Shown here one piece after another: positions 23,981 through 32,255 of a DNA stretch of 32,332 bases. The stretch covers positions 1 through 32,332 of the forward strand of contig CAMYKI010000046.1 in the NCBI GenBank assembly GCA_947258985.1, read 5' to 3'. Each line of letters starts with the position of its first letter. Within the stretch, counting starts at the first letter, position 1. Origin of the DNA: an uncultured Acidimicrobiaceae bacterium (GTDB taxonomy: Bacteria > Actinomycetota > Acidimicrobiia > Spongiisociales > UBA5794). The translations under genes and the position numbers were made by a program. Below the pieces are notes generated by a model. The model did no database searches. It had not been told where the DNA came from and saw only the letters and a list, made by a program, of their open reading frames with translations.

Positions 23981-25420
23981 TCAGGCCGGCGAATCTCCCG
24001 ATGCGGCTCTCTCGGCGAGGATGCCGTTGACCTCGCCGATGTCTCCCGGGGATGTCTGCGCTGCCCGGTAGTAGCAGTAGCCCGTGGGGAGGAAGAAGAC
24101 CTGGAAGATCGATAGCCCGACCGCCCAGTTGAGCGGGGGCGGAATTGCCGTCTCGATGGCGCCGGCTACAGCACCGGTGAGGCCGTTTCCGGTGGCTCGG
24201 CCGACACCGTTCGAGAAGTTGGCGAGCCCGAAGATCGTGCCGCGGTGCTCCGGCAGGTTGACGTCGGAGATGAGAGCAAACCAGTTCGGTGAATCTGCTC
24301 CGGTGAGGGCAACTGCGGCCAGGGCTGCCAGGAAGGCGCCGGCTGCCCACGGGTTTGTGACCAGGTTGCGTAGCACCTCGGGAAGCAGCGTTGCCGTCCC
24401 GGCACCGTTTGTTACCTCGAGGCCGCGCAGCGGTATGAAGAAGAAGATGAGAAAGAACGGGATAGCCCCGAGAATCCCGACTGCCGAGACAATTGCCCGG
24501 CCGCTCGACGTCCGGCGTTGCATGCGGTCACCGATGTGTCCGGCGAGGATCGAGAAGAGGCCGCCGATCTGGAACACCGCCGCAAAGATGCCACCGACCT
24601 TCGTGGCGGTTGCGGAGTCATATCCAACGGCCATGACCTTCTCCTGATACAGCAGAGGCACCCAGATCAGCGAGCCGTACGCCACCTGAGCGCTGAGACC
24701 CTGGAGGATGAGCCACACGTTTGTGCGGCGCCGGAACAGCGTTGGGATCTGCTCGGCCTCGATTCGGTATTCGTAGTCGCCCCCTTCTTCGTACATCTCC
24801 TCGAGGGCCGGTTCCCGGAGACCCCGTGGGGGGTTGTAGGTGAACAGGTAGAGCACCGCGGTGAGTGCACCGAGAACGGCGATGATCTGGAGGGCGCGAG
24901 CGAAGTCATTCGCGCCAATCTGGCTGGCAAGGAGGCCGCCGACGATCCCGCCGATGCCCTGGGAAAGACCCCAGAAGCTCATCGCAAGACCGCGCCGGCG
25001 CGGCGACACAAAATCGCTGATGACCGAGAAGCCGACGGAAGCAATCACGCCGAGTCCGACGGCCGTGAGTATCTGCCACCCGAAGAGCTGCCAGAACGTG
25101 GTCGCGGTAGATGAGAGTCCCACCCCAACCACCCAAACCAGCGTACCCCAGAACAACAGCTTCTTGCGGTCCGATCTGTCACCCCAATATCCCCAACCGA
25201 CTGCACTCAGCGCAGTGATGAAGATGACGGTCCCGGTGAGGATTCCGATGGCCGCTTCGGATGTGTCCAGCGCTTCGGTGATCGGAAGCACCATCGAGGG
25301 GATGGTGGCGAGGGCCGCGTTGTCGAGCGAGGCGAGGGTGACGAAGACGGCGATGGTGAAGAAGATGTGCCCCTTCCCGCCCCACCAACCTGGCCGCCGT
25401 CGCTCTGTCATGTGGCGCAT
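23981..25420 (-). CDS. MFS transporter
   Basis: Secondary transporter of the major facilitator superfamily, about 479 residues with twelve helices by eye. The loop 2-3 signature appears as GYWGDRSDRKKL, and a matching loop after helix 8 as GHIGDRMQRRTSSGR. The central loop carries an acidic stretch (EEMYEEGGDYEYRIEAEQIP). The overall pattern resembles Spinster-like carriers, but the substrate is unknown. ATGs at 25438, 25420 and 25411 are possible; 25420 has a G-rich site upstream. pgsB follows after 123 bp on the same strand, so it may export a precursor or be unrelated. A 14-bp inverted repeat lies just upstream. Confidence 0.85.
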   Translation of the reverse strand: MRHMTERRRPGWWGGKGHIFFTIAVFVTLASLDNAALATIPSMVLPITEALDTSEAAIGILTGTVIFITALSAVGWGYWGDRSDRKKLLFWGTLVWVVGVGLSSTATTFWQLFGWQILTAVGLGVIASVGFSVISDFVSPRRRGLAMSFWGLSQGIGGIVGGLLASQIGANDFARALQIIAVLGALTAVLYLFTYNPPRGLREPALEEMYEEGGDYEYRIEAEQIPTLFRRRTNVWLILQGLSAQVAYGSLIWVPLLYQEKVMAVGYDSATATKVGGIFAAVFQIGGLFSILAGHIGDRMQRRTSSGRAIVSAVGILGAIPFFLIFFFIPLRGLEVTNGAGTATLLPEVLRNLVTNPWAAGAFLAALAAVALTGADSPNWFALISDVNLPEHRGTIFGLANFSNGVGRATGNGLTGAVAGAIETAIPPPLNWAVGLSIFQVFFLPTGYCYYRAAQTSPGDIGEVNGILAERAASGDSPA

Positions 25421-25442
25421 ACTGGCAGCGCCCCCCATGTAC

Positions 25443-25478
25443 TTGCGTAGATGCGGATATGCGACCGCATCTACGCAA
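25443..25478. promoter_or_regulatory. 14-bp perfect inverted repeat upstream of the MFS gene
   Basis: TTGCGTAGATGCGG (25443-25456) and CCGCATCTACGCAA (25465-25478) are exact reverse complements with an 8-bp spacer. The repeat begins 22 bp upstream of the preferred MFS start. Its size and position suit a dimeric repressor operator (TetR- or GntR-like) controlling the transporter. No regulator gene adjoins. Confidence 0.6.
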
Positions 25479-25493
25479 GAACGGAAAAGGGAA

Positions 25494-25518
25494 GCGCCCC
25501 CTCATCAAGAGGGGGCGC
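25494..25518 (-). terminator. Intrinsic terminator of the propeller lipoprotein gene
   Basis: GCGCCCCCTC (25494-25503) and GAGGGGGCGC (25509-25518) form a perfect 10-bp stem with a 5-base loop, 27 bp after the stop at 25546. On the minus strand it is followed by TTCCCTTTTCC, a fair T-rich tail. Confidence 0.82.
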
Positions 25519-25545
25519 AGCCGCCAGGTCGCTGTCGGGCTGGCT

Positions 25546-27609
25546 TTACTGCCAGAAGGCGACGTAGGGGCCCGGCTCGACCGTCTCGAGGTCGCTCTGC
25601 AGGATTCCCTCGTATGAGTAGGTGTAAAGGCTGTCGCCGATTACCAGTGACCGCTCGATCGCCGGTGCCCACCAGTACTCCTCACCCTCGGTCTTCTGAC
25701 CGTGGGTTATCCGACCGATTTCCTCGATGCCCTCGCGAGTTGCCTTCAACGCGATGGCGCCGGAGAACCCGGACTCCTCGCCGGTCTCCTCATCCCACGT
25801 CCAGCTCTGCACGGGGATGACCGTGAGGCCGGTCTCCGGCCAGTGCAGGAAGGCGCGGTGGTCGTATTCGACGCTCGAGTATCCGTCATCGAGCGTGTAG
25901 TTGTAGATCCGCTCCGGATTGGCCAGATCGCTCACGTCGAACAACGAGATCTGGGTGCCGAGGGTGCGTCCCTCTTCGGTGGCATCCTGGCCGACACCAA
26001 GAAGCAGTCCGTCGCCGACGGGGTGGAGGTACGCCGAGTAGCCGAGGATCTTCAGTTCGCCGACGACTTCCGGTTTGGTCGGGTCGGATAGATCGATGGT
26101 GTAGAGCGGGTCGGTCTGGCGGAACGTGACGACATAGCCGATGTCGTCGATGAACCGCACCGAATAGATACGCTCGCCCTTGCCGAGTCCGCCGACCTTG
26201 CCGATCTCGGCCAGCTCGCCGTCCTGTTCTTCGAGCACGGTCACGAAACTCTCCGATTCTCGCTCGGCGCCCCACCACCAGTCCGGTGATGACGTTGTCG
26301 CCACCCGCAGGTGCCCGTCGTATTCGGACATCGACCACTGGCTCAGCATGAAACCGGTGACCCGACCGGTCGCCACGTAGGTCGTACGGGCAGGGTCGGA
26401 GATGTCGAACTTGTGGATGTCTGTTGTGTACTCGTTCATGGCCTCTTCAGCAGCGGCCTCATCGAACAGTTGCCAGTTCTGCCATGCCGCCGAGGCGATG
26501 TACATCGCATCGGTTGATGCGTAGACGATGTTGCCCGCAGCCATGACGCCGACGGCGTCATCGATGTTGAGGCTGTTATCCAGGTCGACGGTAACTACGG
26601 TGAGCATCTCCAGTCCGGAGAACTCCTCCGGATGATGGGCGCTTGCGCAATCGAGCAGCGCACCCTCCCGGATGACCCGCCCGGAGCCGTCCTCGAGCAC
26701 GTAGTAGGGCACCCAGTTGTCGATAGTCGAGTCCATGACGACCTGGCGGTTGTACTCGGTGGCGTCGCGCTCAGCCTTGAGCCCGCTGGTGTCGGGGTAC
26801 TGGAACTTGAGACCGGTCGGCATGGAGCTGACGACAATCCGCACCGAGTTGCCGACCATGCGGGCGCTCACCTTGCTCCCGTCGATGTACAGCGTACGTT
26901 CGATCTGGGGATCGTCGATGTTGGAGATGTCGATTTCCATGAGGGTCGCAATCGGGGTGGGATACCAGATCTCCGACGAGGCGGCGACGTCCGCTTCCAT
27001 GACGGGGGTGGCGTAACTGTCGCCGAAGCCCATCACCAGTACCCGGTCGCCTGAGATGAACAGATCAGACGCCCAGCCCGTTTCCAGATTGACCTGACCG
27101 GCAAGGCGAGGCTCGTCACCGGTCACATCGATCACATAGAGGACATTGCCGCTGGTCACGACGATCTTGGTGCCGTCGGTCTTGATGATGTCGGGTTCGT
27201 CGACCCCGAGTTCCTGGATATTGGTGCCCGAATAGTCGACACCCTGTTGCAGTGACCCGGAGGCCGGTGCGCCGCCGTCCGAGGACGGTGCCGCGGTGGT
27301 CTCAGCTGCCATTTCCACGGAGAGATCATCCAAGGTACCGCGGAACCAGGGCCCGAAGTAGCCGAAGTCGAAGCCGTACGGCCCGACCATCTCGACGGCG
27401 TGACCCTTGACGTAGTCGAGAAAGTCCTCGCAGGCATCGAACTGCCGCAGGCCGTACGCCACCGGAATGGCCTGTATCGGGGGTCGGGTGCCGGTCGTGC
27501 CTACCGTCGTGGTGGACGTCACTGTGTCAGATGGCATGGAGTCGGATGTCGAAGTGCACGCAGCCGCCAGAACGACGATTGCTGCGATTGCGATGGTGAA
27601 GCGTCTCAT
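25546..27609 (-). CDS. Secreted beta-propeller lipoprotein
   Basis: Extracellular, lipid-anchored protein of 687 residues. The signal (RRFTIAIAAIVVLAAAC) ends in a lipobox and is followed by a Ser/Thr-rich linker. From about residue 125 the sequence (QELGVDEPDIIKTDGTKIVV) matches the start of the Beta_propel domain (PF09826), with blades such as VLYVIDVTGDEPRLAGQV and YTIDLSDPTKPEVVGELKI. The family is predicted to be secreted and its role is unknown; protein binding or surface catalysis is plausible. AGGGGA precedes the ATG. A good terminator follows, and the gene lies 106 bp downstream of the SGNH hydrolase gene on the same strand. Confidence 0.85.
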   Translation of the reverse strand: MRRFTIAIAAIVVLAAACTSTSDSMPSDTVTSTTTVGTTGTRPPIQAIPVAYGLRQFDACEDFLDYVKGHAVEMVGPYGFDFGYFGPWFRGTLDDLSVEMAAETTAAPSSDGGAPASGSLQQGVDYSGTNIQELGVDEPDIIKTDGTKIVVTSGNVLYVIDVTGDEPRLAGQVNLETGWASDLFISGDRVLVMGFGDSYATPVMEADVAASSEIWYPTPIATLMEIDISNIDDPQIERTLYIDGSKVSARMVGNSVRIVVSSMPTGLKFQYPDTSGLKAERDATEYNRQVVMDSTIDNWVPYYVLEDGSGRVIREGALLDCASAHHPEEFSGLEMLTVVTVDLDNSLNIDDAVGVMAAGNIVYASTDAMYIASAAWQNWQLFDEAAAEEAMNEYTTDIHKFDISDPARTTYVATGRVTGFMLSQWSMSEYDGHLRVATTSSPDWWWGAERESESFVTVLEEQDGELAEIGKVGGLGKGERIYSVRFIDDIGYVVTFRQTDPLYTIDLSDPTKPEVVGELKILGYSAYLHPVGDGLLLGVGQDATEEGRTLGTQISLFDVSDLANPERIYNYTLDDGYSSVEYDHRAFLHWPETGLTVIPVQSWTWDEETGEESGFSGAIALKATREGIEEIGRITHGQKTEGEEYWWAPAIERSLVIGDSLYTYSYEGILQSDLETVEPGPYVAFWQ

Positions 27610-27715
27610 GATGTCCCCTGTTGCTTCTGGCTTGACTCTCTTCTGATGTCGCGAGGGAGCTGCCAGGTTCCCGGAACTACGGATTGTCTCGATCCCTATG
27701 TATCGGATCAGACGC

Positions 27716-29260
27716 CTAGCGCCTCAAGGCATCGAGCACCGCGGCCGTCAGAATGTCGTAGCCGACGGCGTTGGGGTGGATGTCGGGGGGTGTATCCGTC
27801 ATGTGGGTCGTGGCGGTTGTCGTGCCCCGCATCGGTGTGAAACCGTCTGCAATCAGAACGTCAAATTTCTGGGCGACCGTCACGGCGATTTCGTTGAGCG
27901 CCTCCAATGCCAGGTTGCTCCTCGCCTCGAACTCCACCTGCTCTTCAAAACCGAGGCTGAAAGGGTTGTAGGCGAGCAGGAAAACGATGTCAGCATCAGG
28001 GAATGCGTCTTCGGCTTCTTCGAGGATCAGCGTCAGATTCTGCTCGTAGGCAATCAACGTGGCGTCGATTCGGGAGCGACACTCAGGGGCCGCAATGTCC
28101 TCGCTGCAATCTGATGACGCCAGGTGGCCGAGGAGATCGTTGGCGCCGACGTCGATCGTCACGTAGCGGACGTCATGTTCCTCGCCGAACCCGGCTGCCG
28201 TGGTGAGTTGATCCCCGAGCAGCATCGTGCCGGATGTTTCCCCGGTCTTGCCGAAATTCCGGAGGCCGTATGGGATGCCGTCGACGAGGCTCAGCTCACG
28301 ATGAACCTGGGATACGTAACCTTCGGCGAGGCTGTCGACGCCCACCGCGACGGCAAGGGAGTCACCGAGAGCTACGTAGTACTCCTCGCCGTCCACCGCC
28401 GTGGCGTCGACCCCTGGTGCGTATGGAGGCGCGTCGACTGTGGCGATCGCTATTTCACCGAGGTTGCTGAAGGAGGCCAGCAATACACCGGCGTCGATAG
28501 ATCCCTCGCCCGTGGCGATGCCGGTGACGACTATCTGGTCGTCTCCGATGACGACGTCCTGCACGTCGGCTCCCTCTTCTGCGAGCGCCCGGTTGAGGTC
28601 TGCCACTCGGCCGATCATGTCCTCTACGGCATCTCGGGCCACTCCCGGCATCGTGAACATCCCGACCTCGGCATCGACCAACTCGAATTCGAGGCGACCG
28701 CCCATGATCTCGGCGGTCAGTTCTCCGTCGACGCTGAGACGCCCGTTCTTGAAGTCACCGTGGAAGCCGATGAGGGCCGGTTCGGAAGAAGCATTCAGGA
28801 TGTCGATCGTGATCAGTTGGAACGGGGTGTCGGTCTCGGTAAGAGCGTCCTGGAGGACGGCGTTCAACTCCGATTCGCTCAGTTCAACCCGAAACGTGTT
28901 GTCCTCGACCGACTGATCGATCTTCAGCTCGGCGCTGGCGAGCTGGTCCGGATCGGCCGGGTCAACGGGACCCGATTGATCGCCGGCGAGAGCCGCAAGG
29001 ATCTGGATTGTGCCGAGGGCCCCGACCGTGAGCGATCCCGCGAGCGTGACCACGAGGACACCGAGGATGATCCTGCCTAGCAATGGAGACGCGGTGAAGG
29101 CGATGACTGCCGACGTCACCACGATCGTTGCCGCGGTGACGATGGCGTATGTCTCTCCGATTGTGAAAAGAGCGAGCGCTCCGGCGGCCAGCGCTGCAAG
29201 GATGCCGAAAAAGACGATCGAGAAGCGCAGAGTGCCGGTGGCCGGGGTGAGGTCGGTCAT
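27716..29260 (-). CDS. Membrane-anchored SGNH/GDSL hydrolase with an N-terminal accessory domain
   Basis: A 514-residue protein in three parts. Residues 10-92 hold three or four membrane helices. Residues about 105-285 form an extracytoplasmic domain (ELKIDQSVEDNTFRVELSESELNAVL...) that looks like lipid-binding DUF2993/LmeA-type folds. From 294 there is an SGNH hydrolase: block I ALGDSLAVA with Ser301, VGANDLL with Asn374, and the catalytic DIHP with Asp493 and His495. It probably acts as an esterase on lipids or surface polysaccharides. The frame is open to 29470, but the extra 70 residues are translated DNA repeat, so I start at 29260. No clear Shine-Dalgarno is seen. Confidence 0.8.
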   Translation of the reverse strand: MTDLTPATGTLRFSIVFFGILAALAAGALALFTIGETYAIVTAATIVVTSAVIAFTASPLLGRIILGVLVVTLAGSLTVGALGTIQILAALAGDQSGPVDPADPDQLASAELKIDQSVEDNTFRVELSESELNAVLQDALTETDTPFQLITIDILNASSEPALIGFHGDFKNGRLSVDGELTAEIMGGRLEFELVDAEVGMFTMPGVARDAVEDMIGRVADLNRALAEEGADVQDVVIGDDQIVVTGIATGEGSIDAGVLLASFSNLGEIAIATVDAPPYAPGVDATAVDGEEYYVALGDSLAVAVGVDSLAEGYVSQVHRELSLVDGIPYGLRNFGKTGETSGTMLLGDQLTTAAGFGEEHDVRYVTIDVGANDLLGHLASSDCSEDIAAPECRSRIDATLIAYEQNLTLILEEAEDAFPDADIVFLLAYNPFSLGFEEQVEFEARSNLALEALNEIAVTVAQKFDVLIADGFTPMRGTTTATTHMTDTPPDIHPNAVGYDILTAAVLDALRR

Positions 29261-29293
29261 TGCCGGGAGACTAGGAGACTGTCGAACATAGGC

Positions 29294-29463
29294 GGTGGAG
29301 GCTCGGCGGGGCGACGGAGTGTCTGTTCGCGGAGTGGTCGTCGAGTCGGTACTCGTGTTGTTCGGTGGGTTCCCGGGAGACTGTTGGGCAGAGGTGGTGG
29401 AGGCTCGGCGGGGCGACGGAGTGTCTGTTCGCGGAGTGGTCGTCGAGTCGGTACTCGTGTTGA
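29294..29463. repeat. 68-bp direct repeat, two identical copies at 102-bp period
   Basis: Copies at 29294-29361 and 29396-29463 are identical over 68 bp, and flanking bases (GGGAGACTGT-like) are also related. Each contains the hairpin CGAGTCGGTACTCG and shares GTGGAGGCTCG with the 90-bp repeats at 15440-15711. It lies in the 253-bp gap upstream of the SGNH gene and downstream of the LLM gene. No gene is seen in this gap. Confidence 0.88.
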
Positions 29464-29489
29464 CTCGCATTGCTCAGCAGGCTCCCCCA

Positions 29490-29515
29490 GAGGCGCCCCG
29501 ATTTTGCGGGGCCTC
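29490..29515 (-). terminator. Hairpin at the end of the LLM gene
   Basis: GCCCCG (29495-29500) and CGGGGC (29507-29512) pair around ATTTTG, with the stem extended by GAG/CTC across a small bulge. It touches the LLM stop codon on the minus strand. No T-tract follows, so termination is uncertain. Confidence 0.4.
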
Positions 29516-30422
29516 ACATCAGCTTGCTTAACTTGAGTTCGAGGTCATCGGGATCGAACCTGCCCTGAATGTAGAACCGGGTCATGCCCCGCTCCTGCAT
29601 GCCTGCCAGGATCGATCGAACCTGATCCCATGTGCCGCGAGGCGCGTTTCTCTTTGCCGCTTCCTCTTCGATCTTCTCGGGGTCCAGATCGGCACCTGCT
29701 GCGATCTCGGCGATGAGATCGTGGTACGCGGACTCGGTGTCGGCGGCAACGACCTGACCCGAGCTGCTCACCAGCAGCTGGGATGGAGCGCGCCCGGCCG
29801 ATGCGGCGGCATCCCGGGCCCTTGCCACCTTGGCGGAGAACACGTCGGGCTGGTCCGGGAAGGCGTTGAACTCATCGGCATAGGCGCCCGCCAGGCGCGG
29901 GGTCTTGATCTTGCCGGTCCCTCCAACCACCAACCGCAACTCCGGGCGCGGCAGAATGTTGAACGCCTCGAGGGTGTAATGCTTACCCTTGAAATCCTGC
30001 GGTGGCTCGTTGAAGGCCGCTCGCAGATACGCCAGAGTCTCTTCTGCCATTTCGAATCTGGTCGCGGTGTCCGGAAAGTCGATGCCGAAGCTGCGGTGTT
30101 CTTGCTCCAGCCATCCGGTGCCGACACCGAGTTTGAAGCGGCCTCCGGCCATTTCCTGGATCGTGGCTGCATTCTTGGCAAGCACCGCGGGATGACGGAA
30201 CGTCACTGGGGCGACGGTGATCGAGAGCTCTATCGAAGATGTTTCTCGAGCCAGCCCGGCCATGACGGCGAAGGCGTCGTACGCCGGAGCATCTGGGCCC
30301 GACATGCTGTAGATGTAGTGATCGGGAATGGCGAATGCCGCCAGGCCCTGAGACTCGGCCCAGCGGGCTGCGGTGAGGAATTCCTCGTAGGAGCCACCGA
30401 CTGTCTGTAGTGCGTATTCCAT
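29514..30422 (-). CDS. LLM-class flavin/F420-dependent oxidoreductase
   Basis: Luciferase-like monooxygenase-fold (TIM barrel) oxidoreductase of 302 residues. Family features include AARWAESQGLAAFAIPDHY near 16-34, ITVAPVTFRHPAVLAKNAATI, and GRFKLGVGTGWLEQEHRSFG, followed by an insertion and the C-terminal barrel strands. In actinobacteria such proteins commonly use coenzyme F420, but FMN cannot be excluded. The substrate is unknown. The ATG at 30422 starts at the first beta-strand (MEYALQTVGG); the frame extends upstream to 30545 through a basic, Cys-containing stretch that overlaps the divergent histidine kinase start and is rejected. Confidence 0.87.
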   Translation of the reverse strand: MEYALQTVGGSYEEFLTAARWAESQGLAAFAIPDHYIYSMSGPDAPAYDAFAVMAGLARETSSIELSITVAPVTFRHPAVLAKNAATIQEMAGGRFKLGVGTGWLEQEHRSFGIDFPDTATRFEMAEETLAYLRAAFNEPPQDFKGKHYTLEAFNILPRPELRLVVGGTGKIKTPRLAGAYADEFNAFPDQPDVFSAKVARARDAAASAGRAPSQLLVSSSGQVVAADTESAYHDLIAEIAAGADLDPEKIEEEAAKRNAPRGTWDQVRSILAGMQERGMTRFYIQGRFDPDDLELKLSKLM

Positions 30423-30478
30423 TGCGGCATTGTGGCAGGGTGAACAGGCTCGCCGAGTTCTAAACAGATCATCGGATT

Positions 30479-32095
30479 GTGCCGATAGGACGCGAAGTGC
30501 CACTGCGACGCGCCCCATCCAGCAGCGCCGGGCAAACGGTTCCATGGTTTGCCGCGGCCTTCCTAGTCGCGCTTGCCAGCGTCTTGGTCGCTTCTTGGCT
30601 GAACACGACTGGCGCCAAGGTGGATGAGGCCACTCTCGAAAGAGGGGCGGATGCCGTCGCCGCCAACATCGAAGAACAGATCCGAATTCTCGAGCTTGCC
30701 AGCACTGGAGTGCAGAGCATTGTCGGCCAATCGTCCGCCCGCCCCGATATTGATAGGTTTTTGAAGCAGATCGACGTATCGGTGTTCCGGTCGCTGGTGG
30801 GTGTTGTCACCTATCCGGTGGGCGAGGGTGGGGTTCTTGATGGCGACCAGGTCGATCTTGGATTGACCGCTGCCGACATCGAGGTACCTCCTATCGAGGC
30901 CTCTGTCGCGGAAATCCAGCAGCTGGACGAAACTGGGAACGCCTTCATCAGTGGACCGGTGGAATCGACGGATCCAGGGCGTTACGAATACGTTATCGCC
31001 ATCCCGGTTGAGGACGAGGACGGGGCCGTGCTGCTGGCAGGTGTGGTCTTCCAACCTAAGGAGCTTCTCGATACGGCAGTCGCCGGATCGGGGGAAGGCC
31101 ACTATGCCGTCGACCTGGTTGACAATCGGTACGGTGATCTAGTGGTGGCTTCTACCGGAGACGCGGTCGGCGACATGGCAGTTCGACGCTCCCCCGACGG
31201 CACAGCCGGCTACATCGACCTGGTGGTGCGCCCCGGCGCCGACTTCCCCTTTTCGCAGACGGCCTGGGTCCCCGGTCTTGTGGTCGCCGCCGGCCTGATT
31301 GTTGCGCTTCTCCTCCTTTGGATGGGCCGGATGGCGCAAGCTCGCGCCGAGGACCTTGTCGAACGTCTTCGGCTGGCCCAGGAACTGAACGAGAGCAAGG
31401 ACCGCTTCCTTGCGACCGTCAGCCACGAACTCCGCACCCCGCTGACGGTGGTTCTCGGGGTCGCAGCCGAGGTCGGACCCCATTGGGATCAGCTGTCGCC
31501 GACCGACCGGAGCGACCTCCTGGCCATGATGGGCGAGCAGGCCCGCGAGGCGTCGACCATTGTCGAGGACCTTCTCGTGGCGGCTCGATCCGACCCGAGC
31601 CAACTGCGCCTGGCAATCGAGGCGACAAGCCTGGAGCCGCATCTCGACTATGCATTTCAGTGTCTGCCGGTTGAGTCGCTGTCCGGCCTCGACTGGGACG
31701 GAACCGACTACACCGTGGAGGCCGACTCGACGAGGCTCAGACAGATCCTGAGGAATCTCCTCGAGAATGCCGCCAAATACGGAGGTGCCAATATCAAGGT
31801 CTCCTCGCAGCGCTACGGAATGACCGTCAGAGTGGAGATCTGCGATGACGGCCCCGGAGTCGCCGAGGACGATCTCGAACGGATCTTCGAGCCGTATGAG
31901 CGCGCCACCAGCGCATCCCAGGACGCGCCGACCGGTGTGGGCATCGGTCTCTACGTCAGCAGGCTGCTTGCCCGGCTCATGGGCGGAGATCTCGATTGCA
32001 TCCGCCGCGACGGATGGACGGTTTTTCGTCTGAACCTGCCCACATCATCCGCTTCACCGACGGATGTTCTGGCTACGGTTGGCGAGGCCGAGTAA
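30479..32095 (+). CDS. CHASE-like sensor histidine kinase
   Basis: Two-component sensor of about 538 residues. Two membrane helices (22-42 and 264-282) bracket a 220-residue extracytoplasmic region resembling CHASE domains (ATLERGADAVAANIEEQIRILE...). The cytoplasmic part has the phosphoacceptor His316 in SHELRTP, the N box NLLENAAKYG, the G1 box DDGPGV, an F-like IFEPYERA, and the G2 box GVGIGLYVSRLLA. All elements for autophosphorylation are intact. Starts are GTG at 30479 or GTG at 30497; AGGA six bases before 30497 slightly favours the latter. No response regulator is beside it, so it is an orphan within this window. Its stop codon overlaps the first base of a 20-bp tandem array. Confidence 0.9.
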   Translation: MPIGREVPLRRAPSSSAGQTVPWFAAAFLVALASVLVASWLNTTGAKVDEATLERGADAVAANIEEQIRILELASTGVQSIVGQSSARPDIDRFLKQIDVSVFRSLVGVVTYPVGEGGVLDGDQVDLGLTAADIEVPPIEASVAEIQQLDETGNAFISGPVESTDPGRYEYVIAIPVEDEDGAVLLAGVVFQPKELLDTAVAGSGEGHYAVDLVDNRYGDLVVASTGDAVGDMAVRRSPDGTAGYIDLVVRPGADFPFSQTAWVPGLVVAAGLIVALLLLWMGRMAQARAEDLVERLRLAQELNESKDRFLATVSHELRTPLTVVLGVAAEVGPHWDQLSPTDRSDLLAMMGEQAREASTIVEDLLVAARSDPSQLRLAIEATSLEPHLDYAFQCLPVESLSGLDWDGTDYTVEADSTRLRQILRNLLENAAKYGGANIKVSSQRYGMTVRVEICDDGPGVAEDDLERIFEPYERATSASQDAPTGVGIGLYVSRLLARLMGGDLDCIRRDGWTVFRLNLPTSSASPTDVLATVGEAE

Positions 32096-32214
32096 ACGCC
32101 GGCACACGTGCCAGAACGCCGGCACACGTGCCAGTACGCCGGCACACGTGCCAGTACGCCGGCACACGTGCCGGTACGCCGGCACACGTGCCAGTATGCC
32201 GCCAGACTTGCCGG
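32095..32214. repeat. 20-bp tandem array, six copies
   Basis: Six contiguous 20-bp units start at 32095, 32115, 32135, 32155, 32175 and 32195. The first five differ at only one or two bases and the last is degenerate. Each carries GGCACACGTGCC, a short hairpin containing the palindrome CACGTG. The array begins on the last base of the histidine kinase stop codon and ends 41 bp before the next start codon. Confidence 0.94.
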
Positions 32215-32255
32215 TGGGCGCCACACGCAATCCGACGAGGCTAACTTGGCTGGGC

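Noticed and set aside
23243-25820. Plus-strand frames of 200-320 residues opposite pgsB and the MFS gene
   Set aside because: They run antisense to well-recognised proteins and are low-complexity Ser/Arg/Pro sequences.
29261-29470. Seventy-residue N-terminal extension of the SGNH hydrolase
   Set aside because: It is translated from the two 68-bp DNA repeats, precedes the natural membrane segment, and the ATG at 29260 is a normal start.
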